A stretch of DNA of 64,000 nt from Saprospiraceae bacterium. GTDB lineage: Bacteria; Bacteroidota; Bacteroidia; Chitinophagales; Saprospiraceae. The stretch covers positions 3,072,001-3,136,000 of the forward strand of contig JADJLQ010000001.1 in the NCBI GenBank assembly GCA_016709995.1, written 5' to 3'. Both the position numbers and the translations under genes were made by a program. Position 1 is the first letter of the stretch, and each line of letters opens with the position of its first letter. This document shows, piece by piece, positions 30,230 through 38,120 of the stretch. Under the pieces are notes generated by a model. It worked only from the letters and a program-made list of their open reading frames with translations, was not told the DNA's origin and ran no database searches.

Positions 30230-31345
30230 ATGTCTAAAACAGCCCTCATCACCGGTGTCACAGGTCAGGACGGTGCCTACCTCTCTCATTTATTATTAAA
30301 AAAAGGATATACAGTACACGGTATCAAGCGCAGAGCGTCTATGTTCAACACGGGTCGCATCGATGATATCTACCAGGACCCGCACATAGAAAATAAAAAA
30401 TTTATCCTGCATCATGGGGACTTGTCGGACAGCACGAATATCATCCGCATCATCCAATTGGTGCAGCCTGATGAAATATACAACCTCGGGGCAATGAGTC
30501 ATGTACAGGTTAGTTTTGAGGAACCGGAATATTCAGCAGATGTGGATGGTATCGGTACACTTAGAATTTTGGAGGCAATACGAATCCTCGGCCTGGAGAA
30601 AAAAACGAAAGTATACCAGGCCTCTACTTCAGAATTATATGGTTTGGTGCAGGAAGTCCCTCAATCAGAAAAGACACCTTTTTATCCACGGTCTCCTTAC
30701 GGGGTAGCAAAATTGTATGCATATTGGATCACCGTCAATTACCGGGAGGCGTATAATATATTTGCCTGCAATGGAATCTTGTTCAATCATGAATCTCCTC
30801 TGAGGGGAGAGACTTTTGTCACCCGCAAAATTACCCGGGCTGTAGCCAAAATTGCTTTGGGATTGCAGGACACCCTGTTTCTGGGTAATCTCAATGCTAA
30901 GCGGGATTGGGGCCATGCCAAAGACTATGTGGAGCTCATGTGGAAAATCCTTCAATATAAAAAACCGGAGGATTGGGTCATAGCCACAGGAGTGACCACA
31001 GAGATTAGGGAGTTTGTAAAAATGGCATTCAGAGAGGTTGGCATAGAGTTGATGTTTAAAGGGAAAGGCAAAAAAGAGTATGCGGTCATTGTTGAATGTA
31101 AAAATCCGGAGTATCAGGTACCCAAAGGCAAAGTCGTAGTAAAGGTGGATCCTAATTATTTCCGCCCTACTGAAGTGGACCTTTTAATCGGCGATCCCAG
31201 CAAAGCTAAAAAAATACTAAAATGGAAGCCAAAGTATACAGTCGAAACGCTTTGTGCAGAAATGGTGGCGGCAGATGTAGAATTGTTCCGGCGGGACCAG
31301 GTGTTGCGGGATGCGGGGTATAGGGTGAAGAATGAATTTGAATGA
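30230..31345 (+). CDS. gmd: GDP-mannose 4,6-dehydratase
   Basis: An intact 371-residue extended SDR that converts GDP-D-mannose to GDP-4-keto-6-deoxy-D-mannose, the precursor of GDP-L-fucose. TGVTGQDGAYLSHLLLKKG is the NADP-binding loop, SELYGLVQEVPQSE and FYPRSPYGVAKLYAYW supply the catalytic Thr/Ser-Glu-Tyr-Lys group, and GNLNAKRDWGHAKDYVE is a GMD signature. YFRPTEVDLLIGDPSKAK near the C-terminus is also typical. fcl lies 1.9 kb downstream but is separated from it by repeat arrays and a nuclease-like gene. The stop is inside the first 68-base repeat unit. Confidence 0.95.
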   Translation: MSKTALITGVTGQDGAYLSHLLLKKGYTVHGIKRRASMFNTGRIDDIYQDPHIENKKFILHHGDLSDSTNIIRIIQLVQPDEIYNLGAMSHVQVSFEEPEYSADVDGIGTLRILEAIRILGLEKKTKVYQASTSELYGLVQEVPQSEKTPFYPRSPYGVAKLYAYWITVNYREAYNIFACNGILFNHESPLRGETFVTRKITRAVAKIALGLQDTLFLGNLNAKRDWGHAKDYVELMWKILQYKKPEDWVIATGVTTEIREFVKMAFREVGIELMFKGKGKKEYAVIVECKNPEYQVPKGKVVVKVDPNYFRPTEVDLLIGDPSKAKKILKWKPKYTVETLCAEMVAADVELFRRDQVLRDAGYRVKNEFE

Positions 31346-32272
31346 AAATATACTATTTAATGGCGCGCAAAGCCGCAAAGCCGCAAAGAACTGGATGAGT
31401 GCGTTTAGAATGAAAATATACTATTTAATGGCGCGCAAAGCCGCAAAGGCGCAAAGAACTGGATGAGTGCGTTTTGAATGAAAATATACTATTTAATGGC
31501 GCGCAAAGCCGCAAAGGCGCAAAGAACTGGATGAGTGCGTTTTAGAATGAAAATATACTATTTAATGACGCGCAAAGCCGCAAAGCCGCAAAGAACTGGA
31601 TGAGTGCGTTTTGAATGAAAATATACTATTTAATGGCGCGCAAAGCCGCAAAGGCGCAAAGAACTGGATGAGTGCGTTTTGAATGAAAATATACTATTTA
31701 ATGGCGCGCAAAGCCGCAAAGGCGCAAAGAACTGGATGAGTGCGTTTTGAATGAAAATATACTATTTAATGGCGCGCAAAGCCGCAAAGGCGCAAAGAAC
31801 TGGATGAGTGCGTTTAGAATGAAAATATACTATTTAATGGCGCGCAAAGCCGCAAAGCCGCAAAGAACTGGATGAGTGCGTTTGGAATGAAAATATACTA
31901 TTTAATGCGGCAAAGCCGCAAGGCGCAAAGAACTGGATGAGTGCGTTTTGAATGAAAATATACTATTTAATGGCGCGCAAAGCCGCAAAGGCGCAAAGAA
32001 CTGGATGAGTGCGTTTTGAATGAAAATATACTATGTAATGACGCGCAAAGCCGCAAAGGCGCAAAGAACTGGATGAGTGCGTTTTGAATGAAAATATACT
32101 ATTTAATGGCGCGCAAAGCCGCAAAGGCACAAAGAACTGGATGAGTGCGTTTTGAATGAAAATATACTATTTAATGGCGCGCAAAGCCGCAAAGGCGCAA
32201 AGAACTGGATGAGTGCGTTTTGAATGAAAATATACTATTTAATGACGCGCAAAGCCGCAAAGCCGCAAAGAA
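31341..32272 (+). repeat. Minisatellite: 13 full and one partial copy of a 68-base unit
   Basis: Units begin AATGAAAATATACTATTTAA, continue with GGCGCGCAAAGCCGCAAAGG and end AACTGGATGAGTGCGTTTTG. They start at 31341, 31409, 31477, 31546, 31614, 31682, 31750, 31818, 31886, 31951, 32019, 32087, 32155 and 32223. Period is 68 (once 69, once 65). Copies differ at only a few positions, so the expansion is recent. The first copy overlaps the gmd stop codon. Each unit encodes the same 18-residue micro-frame (MKIYYLMARKAAKAQRTG and variants). The GCGCAAAG core is the reverse complement of the CTTTGCGC core in the array at 32871-33205. Confidence 0.95.
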
Positions 32273-32441
32273 TACATTAAATAGAAGGCGAAAATCGGTA
32301 AATATAATTTGTACATTGAATCTTTGGGTCTTAGAGCGAAAAATCAAATAAATCAAATCTAGTACAATAAAGCTTTGCGCCTGCCTGCCATTAGGCAAGT
32401 CTTAGCGCCTTTGCCGCTTTGCGCGATAATCCATATAGTTG

Positions 32442-32818
32442 ATGACTGAAAATGATTTATCCAAAATAATACTTGATATTTGTTTTGATATTCATAAACA
32501 ATTAGGGCCTGGCCTGTATGAATCCGTATATGAAGAAATTATTTGCCATGAATTGTCCCTGGAAGGTTATCGATTCGATAGGCAAAAAGCAGTCCCGGTT
32601 ATATGGAATGGAAAAAAATTGGAATTGGGGTTTAGAGCTGATATCATTTTAGAAGATAAGCTTTTGTTAGAAATAAAATCAGTTGAAAATTTGCTTGCAG
32701 TTCATAAAAGCAAACGCTGACCTATTTAAAATTAACTGGTATCAAATTAGGCTTACTCATTAACTTCAAACAAGCTTTGCTCAAAGATGGCATCCATCGA
32801 CTCGTCAATAATCTATGA
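32442..32818 (+). CDS. GxxExxY protein, PD-(D/E)XK nuclease-like (frameshifted)
   Basis: About 125 residues after repair. The name-giving motif is in QLGPGLYESVYEEIICHEL (GLYESVY). FRADIILEDKLLLEIKSVE gives the D-x(n)-E-x-K signature of the PD-(D/E)XK nuclease fold (PDDEXK_3 group). One A is missing in HKK near 32711; repair continues TLTYLKLTGIKLGLLINF and FKQALLKDGIHRLVNNL to the TGA at 32816-32818. ATG 32442 is preferred to the adjacent in-frame TTG. It sits between repeat arrays built on GCGCAAAG on the left and CTTTGCGC on the right, and it separates gmd from fcl. Biological role of the family is not established. Confidence 0.85.
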
Positions 32819-32870
32819 ACAAATATGCCTGGCGTCTGATTGCCAGAAGGCAACTCTTTACATCTTCGCT

Positions 32871-33205
32871 CCTTGCGCGATATCTCAAAAAACTCTTAGC
32901 GCCGTTGCGCGATATCTCTTAAATCCTTCGCGCCTTTGCGCCTGCCTGTCAGTAGGCAAGCCTTTGCGCGATAAATCTTAAAAGCCTTAGCGCCTTTGCG
33001 CCGTTGCGCGATACATCTTAAAAGCCTTAGTGCCTTAGCCCCTTTGCGCGATACATCTTAAAACTCTTAGCGCCGTTGCGCCTTTGCGCGATATCTCTTA
33101 AACTCTTAGCGCCGTTGCGCCTTTGCGCGATACATCTTAAAACTCTTAGCGCCGTTGCGCCGTTGCGCGATATCTCTTAAAACTCTTAGCGCCTTTGCGC
33201 GATAC
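32871..33205 (+). repeat. Array of nine TTGCGCGATA units, period about 40
   Basis: Nine copies of a degenerate unit of the form TTGCGCGATANNTCTTAAAA followed by CTCTTAGCGCCGTTGCGCC. A related single stretch (CTTTGCCGCTTTGCGCGATA) lies just upstream of the GxxExxY gene at about 32409-32428. At 32939-32961 one copy carries an insert GCCTGCCTGTCAGTAGGCAAG, and the upstream stretch has GCCTGCCTGCCATTAGGCAAG at 32380-32400. There are no unique spacers, so it is not CRISPR. Confidence 0.88.
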
Positions 33206-33291
33206 CTCTACACCCTTACATGTACGCCAGCTATTTCACTCCTTCACCCCTCCACGCGACAAAATTATTCGCATCTTTGCAAGCTGATTAA

Positions 33292-34218
33292 ATGAACCTA
33301 AATTCCAAAATATATATCGCTGGTCACCGCGGAATGGTGGGCTCAGCTATCCTGAGAAACTTACAATCGCAGGGTTATACTAACATAGTCTATGCCACCT
33401 CTTCTGAGCTAAATTTAATGGACCAGTTAGCTGTAAATGACTTCTTCGTGAGCCATCGTCCTGAATATGTATTTATGGCCGCTGCGAAAGTGGGGGGGAT
33501 CATTGCGAATAATACCTACCGCGCCGACTTTCTCTATGAAAATCTTCAGATGCAAAATAATGTCATCCATGGAGCTTATCAGTCTGGTGTACAAAAATTA
33601 TTATTTCTTGGATCATCCTGTATCTATCCTAAATTGGCTCCTCAACCGCTCAAGGAAGAATATTTACTCACCGGTTTGCTGGAAACCACCAATGAACCCT
33701 ATGCTATAGCCAAAATAGCCGGTGTCAAAATGTGTGATGCTTACAGAGCTCAGTATGGATGCCATTTTATCTCAGCCATGCCGACAAACCTGTATGGACC
33801 CAATGACAATTATGATCTGCAGAACAGTCATGTGCTGCCGGCTTTGTTAAGAAAATTTATCGAAGCAAAAAAACAAGGTCTTCCTACTGTCACCTTATGG
33901 GGCACAGGCTCTCCTTATCGTGAATTTATGCATGTCGATGATTGTGCAGCAGGATGTATCTATCTCATGCAGCACTATGACCAGGAGGGACATGTCAATA
34001 TAGGTACCGGCATTGATCTTCAGATAAAAGACTTAGCTGCTTTGATCGCTCAAGTGGTAGGCTTCGAAGGCAAAATAGTTTATGATATCGACAAACCAGA
34101 TGGGACTCCCAGAAAATTGATGGATGTATCCAAAATCAATGCATTGGGCTGGTCAGCCAATATCCCTTTGGAAACAGGTATAGAAATGGTCTACCAAAAT
34201 GTGAAAGATAAATTTTAA
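33292..34218 (+). CDS. fcl: GDP-L-fucose synthase
   Basis: An intact 308-residue SDR that epimerises and reduces GDP-4-keto-6-deoxymannose to GDP-L-fucose with NADPH. Seen: YIAGHRGMVGSAILRNL, KVGGIIANNTYRADFLYENL, LGSSCIYPKLAPQPLKEEYL, the catalytic NEPYAIAKIAGVKMCDAY with Y-x3-K, and NLYGPNDNYDLQNSHVLPAL. Length is normal. It completes the pathway started by gmd. A near-match to the -7 element (CATCTTTG) lies about 11 bases upstream, so it may be transcribed from its own promoter rather than through the repeats. Confidence 0.95.
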   Translation: MNLNSKIYIAGHRGMVGSAILRNLQSQGYTNIVYATSSELNLMDQLAVNDFFVSHRPEYVFMAAAKVGGIIANNTYRADFLYENLQMQNNVIHGAYQSGVQKLLFLGSSCIYPKLAPQPLKEEYLLTGLLETTNEPYAIAKIAGVKMCDAYRAQYGCHFISAMPTNLYGPNDNYDLQNSHVLPALLRKFIEAKKQGLPTVTLWGTGSPYREFMHVDDCAAGCIYLMQHYDQEGHVNIGTGIDLQIKDLAALIAQVVGFEGKIVYDIDKPDGTPRKLMDVSKINALGWSANIPLETGIEMVYQNVKDKF

Positions 34219-34261
34219 TTATTCGTAATATACTGAATATCAATTATATAATGTAATGTAT

Positions 34262-34320
34262 AATTCATTACACAATATTGTGCAATGAATTGTGTAATAT
34301 TGTGCAACTTATTGTACAAT
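34262..34320. promoter_or_regulatory. Tandem palindromes upstream of the DUF4143 ATPase gene
   Basis: A 30-base palindrome spans 34262-34291: arms AATTCATT and AATGAATT, one mismatched pair (34270/34283) and a perfect 12-base centre CACAATATTGTG. It is followed by TTGTGTAATATTGTGCAA and by the perfect palindrome ATTGTACAAT at 34311-34320, eight bases before the ATG. Repeated TTGTGCAA-like half sites suggest binding of a dimeric regulator. A hairpin terminator for fcl is a less likely reading, because no T-run follows. Confidence 0.6.
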
Positions 34321-34327
34321 ATCCTGG

Positions 34328-35545
34328 ATGATATCTGCTGATAAAATAAAAGAAATAGTAAAAAGTCAATCTGTTTTATTTGAAGGGCAAGGTCAATGGT
34401 TAAAACGCGAAACAGACATTGGCTCAAAATTAATTAGCGGTTATGTATTAGTTTTAACAGGTGTCCGAAGATCGGGAAAGAGTACCTTGCTCAAACAGTT
34501 TTCTGAATCCGTTCGGCCGAGTCTATATTTACATTTTGATGACCCAAGGTTAGTTGAATTTGAGGTACTGGATTTCTATAAAATAGAAGAAATATATGGT
34601 ATGGATAGTATATACTTATTCGATGAACTGAGCAATATCCCTGAATGGGAAAAATACATCCGGCATCTTACTGAAAGAAAAGGCAAGGCGATAGTTACCG
34701 GCTCCAATGCAAACTTAATCGGTCCGGAATATGGGACCTTACTCACAGGTCGAAATCTTCCTCAGGAACTTTTCCCGCTTTCGTATAATGAATACTTATC
34801 CTTAAGAAATTATGCAAAAGGGAACGACTCATTTCAGTCCTATATTAAAGAAGGAGGCTTCCCGGAATATTTATTCCATCCCAATACAGAAATATTAAGG
34901 CAATACCTAATTGATATATTAAATAGAGATATTATCAGAAGGTATTCAGTAGTCAATACCGAAGATTTAAACCGACTTACGATGTATTTGATGAATAATA
35001 TTGCACGATTATACAGTATACAAAACATAAAAAAAGCATTGGATGTCAAATCGGTCAACACACTTTCTACCTATATAACTTATCTGGAAGATGTTTATCT
35101 CTTGTTCAGTGTACCAATATATGATCTAAGTTATAAACGACAACTCATTAATAATAAAAAGATTTATGCCATTGATACAGCTATGGTAAATAGTGTCACT
35201 GTCAAAGTGAATCAGGATATTGGTAGATTGTTTGAAAATACCATATTTCTGCATTTACGTAGATATATCAGGGAAATTTTTTATTACAAAAAAGAATTTG
35301 AATGTGATTTTGTGGTTAGATGTCCAAATCAGGAATTTCAGTGTTACCAGGTATGTTATCAATTAAATGATGATAATCTAAAAAGGGAATTAAATGGTTT
35401 GGTAGAAGCACTGGAATTTTTTAAATTGGAGGAGGGCACACTTATCTCCTTTGCTCAAACGGATTATTTCGTAATAAATAATAAAAAAATTAATGTAATA
35501 CCAGCCTATGAGTGGTGCACATTAAATCCAATTGTAAATAAATGA
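34328..35545 (+). CDS. AAA_14/DUF4143-family ATP-binding protein
   Basis: An intact 405-residue protein. The N-terminal AAA-type ATPase has Walker A LTGVRRSGKSTLLKQF and Walker B SIYLFDELSNI, then VTGSNANLIGPEYGTLLTGR as the sensor region. The C-terminal DUF4143 domain has YLEDVYLLFSVPIYDLSYKR and the nuclease-like segment FYYKKEFECDFVVRC (E-x-D-x-V pattern). Families of this type are widespread and scattered in bacteria, without an agreed function. It lies between fcl and manC and its stop overlaps the manC ATG as ATGA, so manC expression may now depend on it. No role in sugar synthesis is indicated. Confidence 0.85.
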   Translation: MISADKIKEIVKSQSVLFEGQGQWLKRETDIGSKLISGYVLVLTGVRRSGKSTLLKQFSESVRPSLYLHFDDPRLVEFEVLDFYKIEEIYGMDSIYLFDELSNIPEWEKYIRHLTERKGKAIVTGSNANLIGPEYGTLLTGRNLPQELFPLSYNEYLSLRNYAKGNDSFQSYIKEGGFPEYLFHPNTEILRQYLIDILNRDIIRRYSVVNTEDLNRLTMYLMNNIARLYSIQNIKKALDVKSVNTLSTYITYLEDVYLLFSVPIYDLSYKRQLINNKKIYAIDTAMVNSVTVKVNQDIGRLFENTIFLHLRRYIREIFYYKKEFECDFVVRCPNQEFQCYQVCYQLNDDNLKRELNGLVEALEFFKLEEGTLISFAQTDYFVINNKKINVIPAYEWCTLNPIVNK

Positions 35546-36593
35546 ATTACGCAATCATCATGGCCGGGGGAGCCGGTACCCGCTTCTGGCCGCTGAGTAC
35601 AGAAGAAAAACCTAAACAATTTCTGGACATCCTGGGGACTGGTAAAACCTTTATCCAGATGACGGTCGAACGGTTTAAAGGAATCATTCGAACCGAAAAT
35701 ATTTATATCGTCACCAATGAAAAATACCGGGCTCTCATTCATGAACAATTGCCGGATTTAAATGACCATCAAATCATTGCCGAGCCCAGCCGCAACAATA
35801 CCGCACCATGCATCCTGCTGGCCGCATTAAAAGTGCAGAAAAAAGACCCGGAGGCTTGTTGTGTTTTTGTACCGGCCGATCACCTGATCATCAACACCGC
35901 ATCCTATCAACAAAATATCCTGGCAGCACTACACCATGCATCGACCCATCACGCCATAGTGACCATCGGCATCGTCCCTACTCGTTCTGAGACAGGATAT
36001 GGTTATATCAAATTTGATCCTTTGCAGGACGAAGAAATAAAACGAGTCGAGCAATTTGTTGAAAAACCAAATATAGATACAGCCAGACTGTATGTCGCCT
36101 CCGGGAATTATCTATGGAATGCAGGTATGTTTGCCTGGCATGTCAACACCATTGTGCAACAATATCAATCCTTGTCGCCAGAGGTCTTCAATATACTTTC
36201 AACTGGCTCAGATGCCTATAACACTGCGCAGGAAAAACAATTTTTAGCGGATCATTATGCGCAGACCCCAACATTTCTGTTGATTTTGCGATTATGGAAA
36301 AATCTGACTGTGTATATACTTTATCTGCAGATTTTGACTGGTCTGATCTGGGTATCTGGTCATCTGTATACGAAGCCAGCGCCATGGATGCACAGGGCAA
36401 TGTGCAAATAGGCGGTAAAGAGATAATAGAATCATCAGGTGATAATCTCATCATACTACCGCACGGTAAAAAAGCAATCATCCGCGGCTTAAAAGAAATG
36501 ATCATCGTCGACAGCGGTGAAGCGCTCTTGATCTATCCGAGAAAAGCCGAAGCTGACCTCAAAAGCAGTATCCAGAAAATGACGAATACATAG
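35542..36593 (+). CDS. manC: Mannose-1-phosphate guanylyltransferase (frameshifted)
   Basis: Cytoplasmic nucleotidyltransferase that makes GDP-mannose from mannose-1-phosphate and GTP and so feeds gmd. The N-terminal signature IIMAGGAGTRFWPLS with EKPKQFLDILG, FVPADHLI, and the sugar-binding VEQFVEKP and NYLWNAGMFAW blocks are present. One T is missing near 36271; repair gives SVDFAIMEKSDCVYTLSADF and DWSDLGIWSS. About 350 residues, so this is the monofunctional form without a phosphomannose isomerase domain. Start overlaps the previous stop (ATGA). Confidence 0.92.
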
Positions 36594-36683
36594 GATAGAC
36601 CAGGATTTTCCCAAGATCAAAATATGCTGATACGACTTCTTCAGTTTGGGGAAAACATCTTTTTGGTTTTGCCAAACACAATG

Positions 36684-36698
36684 AATCCCTACGGGATT
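36684..36698. repeat. REP-like hairpin AATCCC-TAC-GGGATT
   Basis: Perfect six-base stem with a three-base loop in the gap after manC, near a RAYT transposase remnant. Together with the hairpin at 36773 it looks like the palindromic elements mobilised by these transposases. Confidence 0.55.
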
Positions 36699-36772
36699 TT
36701 GTATGCCTGCACAATTGTGCCCTAACTCCTTAGGAATTGAAAGTGTTGCCAAGATCAAAATTTATTCTGATA

Positions 36773-36789
36773 CGACTCCTTCAGAGTCG
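36773..36789. repeat. REP-like hairpin CGACTC-CTTCA-GAGTCG
   Basis: Perfect six-base stem and five-base loop. It follows the phrase CAAGATCAAAATTTATTCTG, which also occurs, slightly changed, at about 36615-36634 ahead of a half-preserved GACTTCTTCAG. Two tandem degenerate copies of the same element are therefore present just upstream of the transposase remnant. Confidence 0.6.
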
Positions 36790-36828
36790 GTGGAGCATTT
36801 TCCTACAGCATCTCCCATATAGACCGGG

Positions 36829-36967
36829 TGGTAAAATATATCTTGAACCAAAAAGAACACCATAAAAAAAAACCTTCAAACAAGAGTATATTGAATCTTT
36901 AAATGAATATGATATCGAGTTTAAAGAAGAATATTTATTTGAATTCTTAGATATTTCTACAAAATAG
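36829..36967 (+). pseudogene. C-terminal remnant of a REP-associated tyrosine transposase (RAYT)
   Basis: The plus strand reads VVKYILNQKEHHKKK and, after one indel in the A9 run near 36854-36862, TFKQEYIESLNEYDIEFKEE and YLFEFLDISTK with a stop at 36965-36967. This is the typical C-terminal end of Y1-type RAYT (IS200-like) transposases, which bind and cut REP hairpins. The N-terminal two thirds, including the catalytic HUH and Tyr motifs, are missing. The remnant cannot be active. Confidence 0.72.
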
Positions 36968-37001
36968 AATAGCATTTGTCCAACAGTATTTTCCCTGATT
37001 T

Positions 37002-38120
37002 GTGCACATACTTTTTATTCCCACCTGGTTTGAGACCCCTACCCACCCTACCTCCGGCAAGGCTGTAAAAGATCTCGCCTATGCCCTCGCCCGGTATGGT
37101 CACGACCTCACGATCCATATCTTATACCAATCTCCCGATTCCCTACCCCTTACTCAAACGCTCGACAACCAAATAGAGCTCTGGCATAGCCATTGTGACC
37201 AACGCGGCAAGTTGTATCCGGTGTGGAACACCTACTCTATCCGATCCTATAACAAGGTTTTTCAGAACTACACCAAAAAACATGGCGTGCCGGACCTGAT
37301 CCATATTCACAGTTATCCAAGCCTCGCGATAGCAGCCTATTTTAATAAAATTTATGGTATACCCTTTTTTTACACAGAGCATAGCTCAAAGGTGGCTCAA
37401 GATAATTTAAACTATATTGAAAAGACCCTTATTCGAAAATATACCATTCAAGCGAAAGGAGTCAGTGCTGTTGGCCACCATTTGGCACATACACTAGGCA
37501 AAATCATCCATCGACCTGTAAAAGTGATACCCAATACCCTGGATTTCGACTATTTTTATCCGGACAAAAAGATCCATACGGAGGACCTCATCATGATCAA
37601 TCTGCTTAATAAAAATAAACAGGTCGACCTGGGTATCAAAACTTATCTACTGTGGCAAAAACATCATCCCCATGCCAAACTTCATATCATCGGCGATGGA
37701 CCTGAAAAAGAAGACCTGACTATTCTGATCAATAACCTTGGCCAAAGTGACCATATCCTTTTTTACGGCGAGCAGCATCCAAATGAATGGCTACACCTAC
37801 TCCAATCAGCGGCTTGCCTGATGTTATTGTCCAAATTTGAAACCTTTGGAGTGGTAGCAGCTGAAGCCCTGGCTTGTGGTGTCCCCGTAGTGGCCCTGGA
37901 AAACAATGGAATCAATGAGATCACAAATAATGAAGAGATCGCCATATTACCTGTCACTTCGACCGAAAGAGAGGTATTGGATGGTATTGAGCAAGTCATT
38001 AAAAAAGGTAATGTCCATTTTATAAACTTAAGAGAAAAATTAAAGTCCCGATTGGATTATCCTGTAGTCGCCAGCCAATACTTATCTTTTTACAACATCG
38101 ACTCAATCAAAACTACCTGA
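37002..38120 (+). CDS. Glycosyltransferase, GT4 family
   Basis: An intact 372-residue GT-B transferase with GTG start at 37002. HILFIPTWFETPTHPTSGKA is the acceptor-side opening. PDLIHIHSYPSLAIAAYF, FFYTEHSSKV, VSAVGHHLAHTLG and the donor signature LLSKFETFGVVAAEALACGV place it with capsular GT4 enzymes. It starts a block of six tightly packed glycan genes. Its TGA (38118-38120) overlaps the inferred CTG start of the next gene. From here on no gene is frameshifted. Confidence 0.83.
   Translation: MHILFIPTWFETPTHPTSGKAVKDLAYALARYGHDLTIHILYQSPDSLPLTQTLDNQIELWHSHCDQRGKLYPVWNTYSIRSYNKVFQNYTKKHGVPDLIHIHSYPSLAIAAYFNKIYGIPFFYTEHSSKVAQDNLNYIEKTLIRKYTIQAKGVSAVGHHLAHTLGKIIHRPVKVIPNTLDFDYFYPDKKIHTEDLIMINLLNKNKQVDLGIKTYLLWQKHHPHAKLHIIGDGPEKEDLTILINNLGQSDHILFYGEQHPNEWLHLLQSAACLMLLSKFETFGVVAAEALACGVPVVALENNGINEITNNEEIAILPVTSTEREVLDGIEQVIKKGNVHFINLREKLKSRLDYPVVASQYLSFYNIDSIKTT

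Noticed and set aside
31341..32272. CRISPR array
   Set aside because: The 68-base units are directly contiguous without unique spacers and no cas gene is present.
32787..32981. 64-residue plus-strand frame after the GxxExxY gene
   Set aside because: It overlaps the true end of that gene in another frame and then translates repeats.
32871..33205. CRISPR array or rRNA-like repeat
   Set aside because: The period of about 40 contains only degenerate copies of itself, with no variable spacers.
34219..34327. Intrinsic terminator of fcl
   Set aside because: Palindromes are AT-rich and serial with no following T-run, so an operator-like role fits better, although termination cannot be excluded.
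36489..36758. 89-residue minus-strand frame over the manC end and REP hairpins
   Set aside because: Antisense of manC continued through palindromic repeats; no family match.
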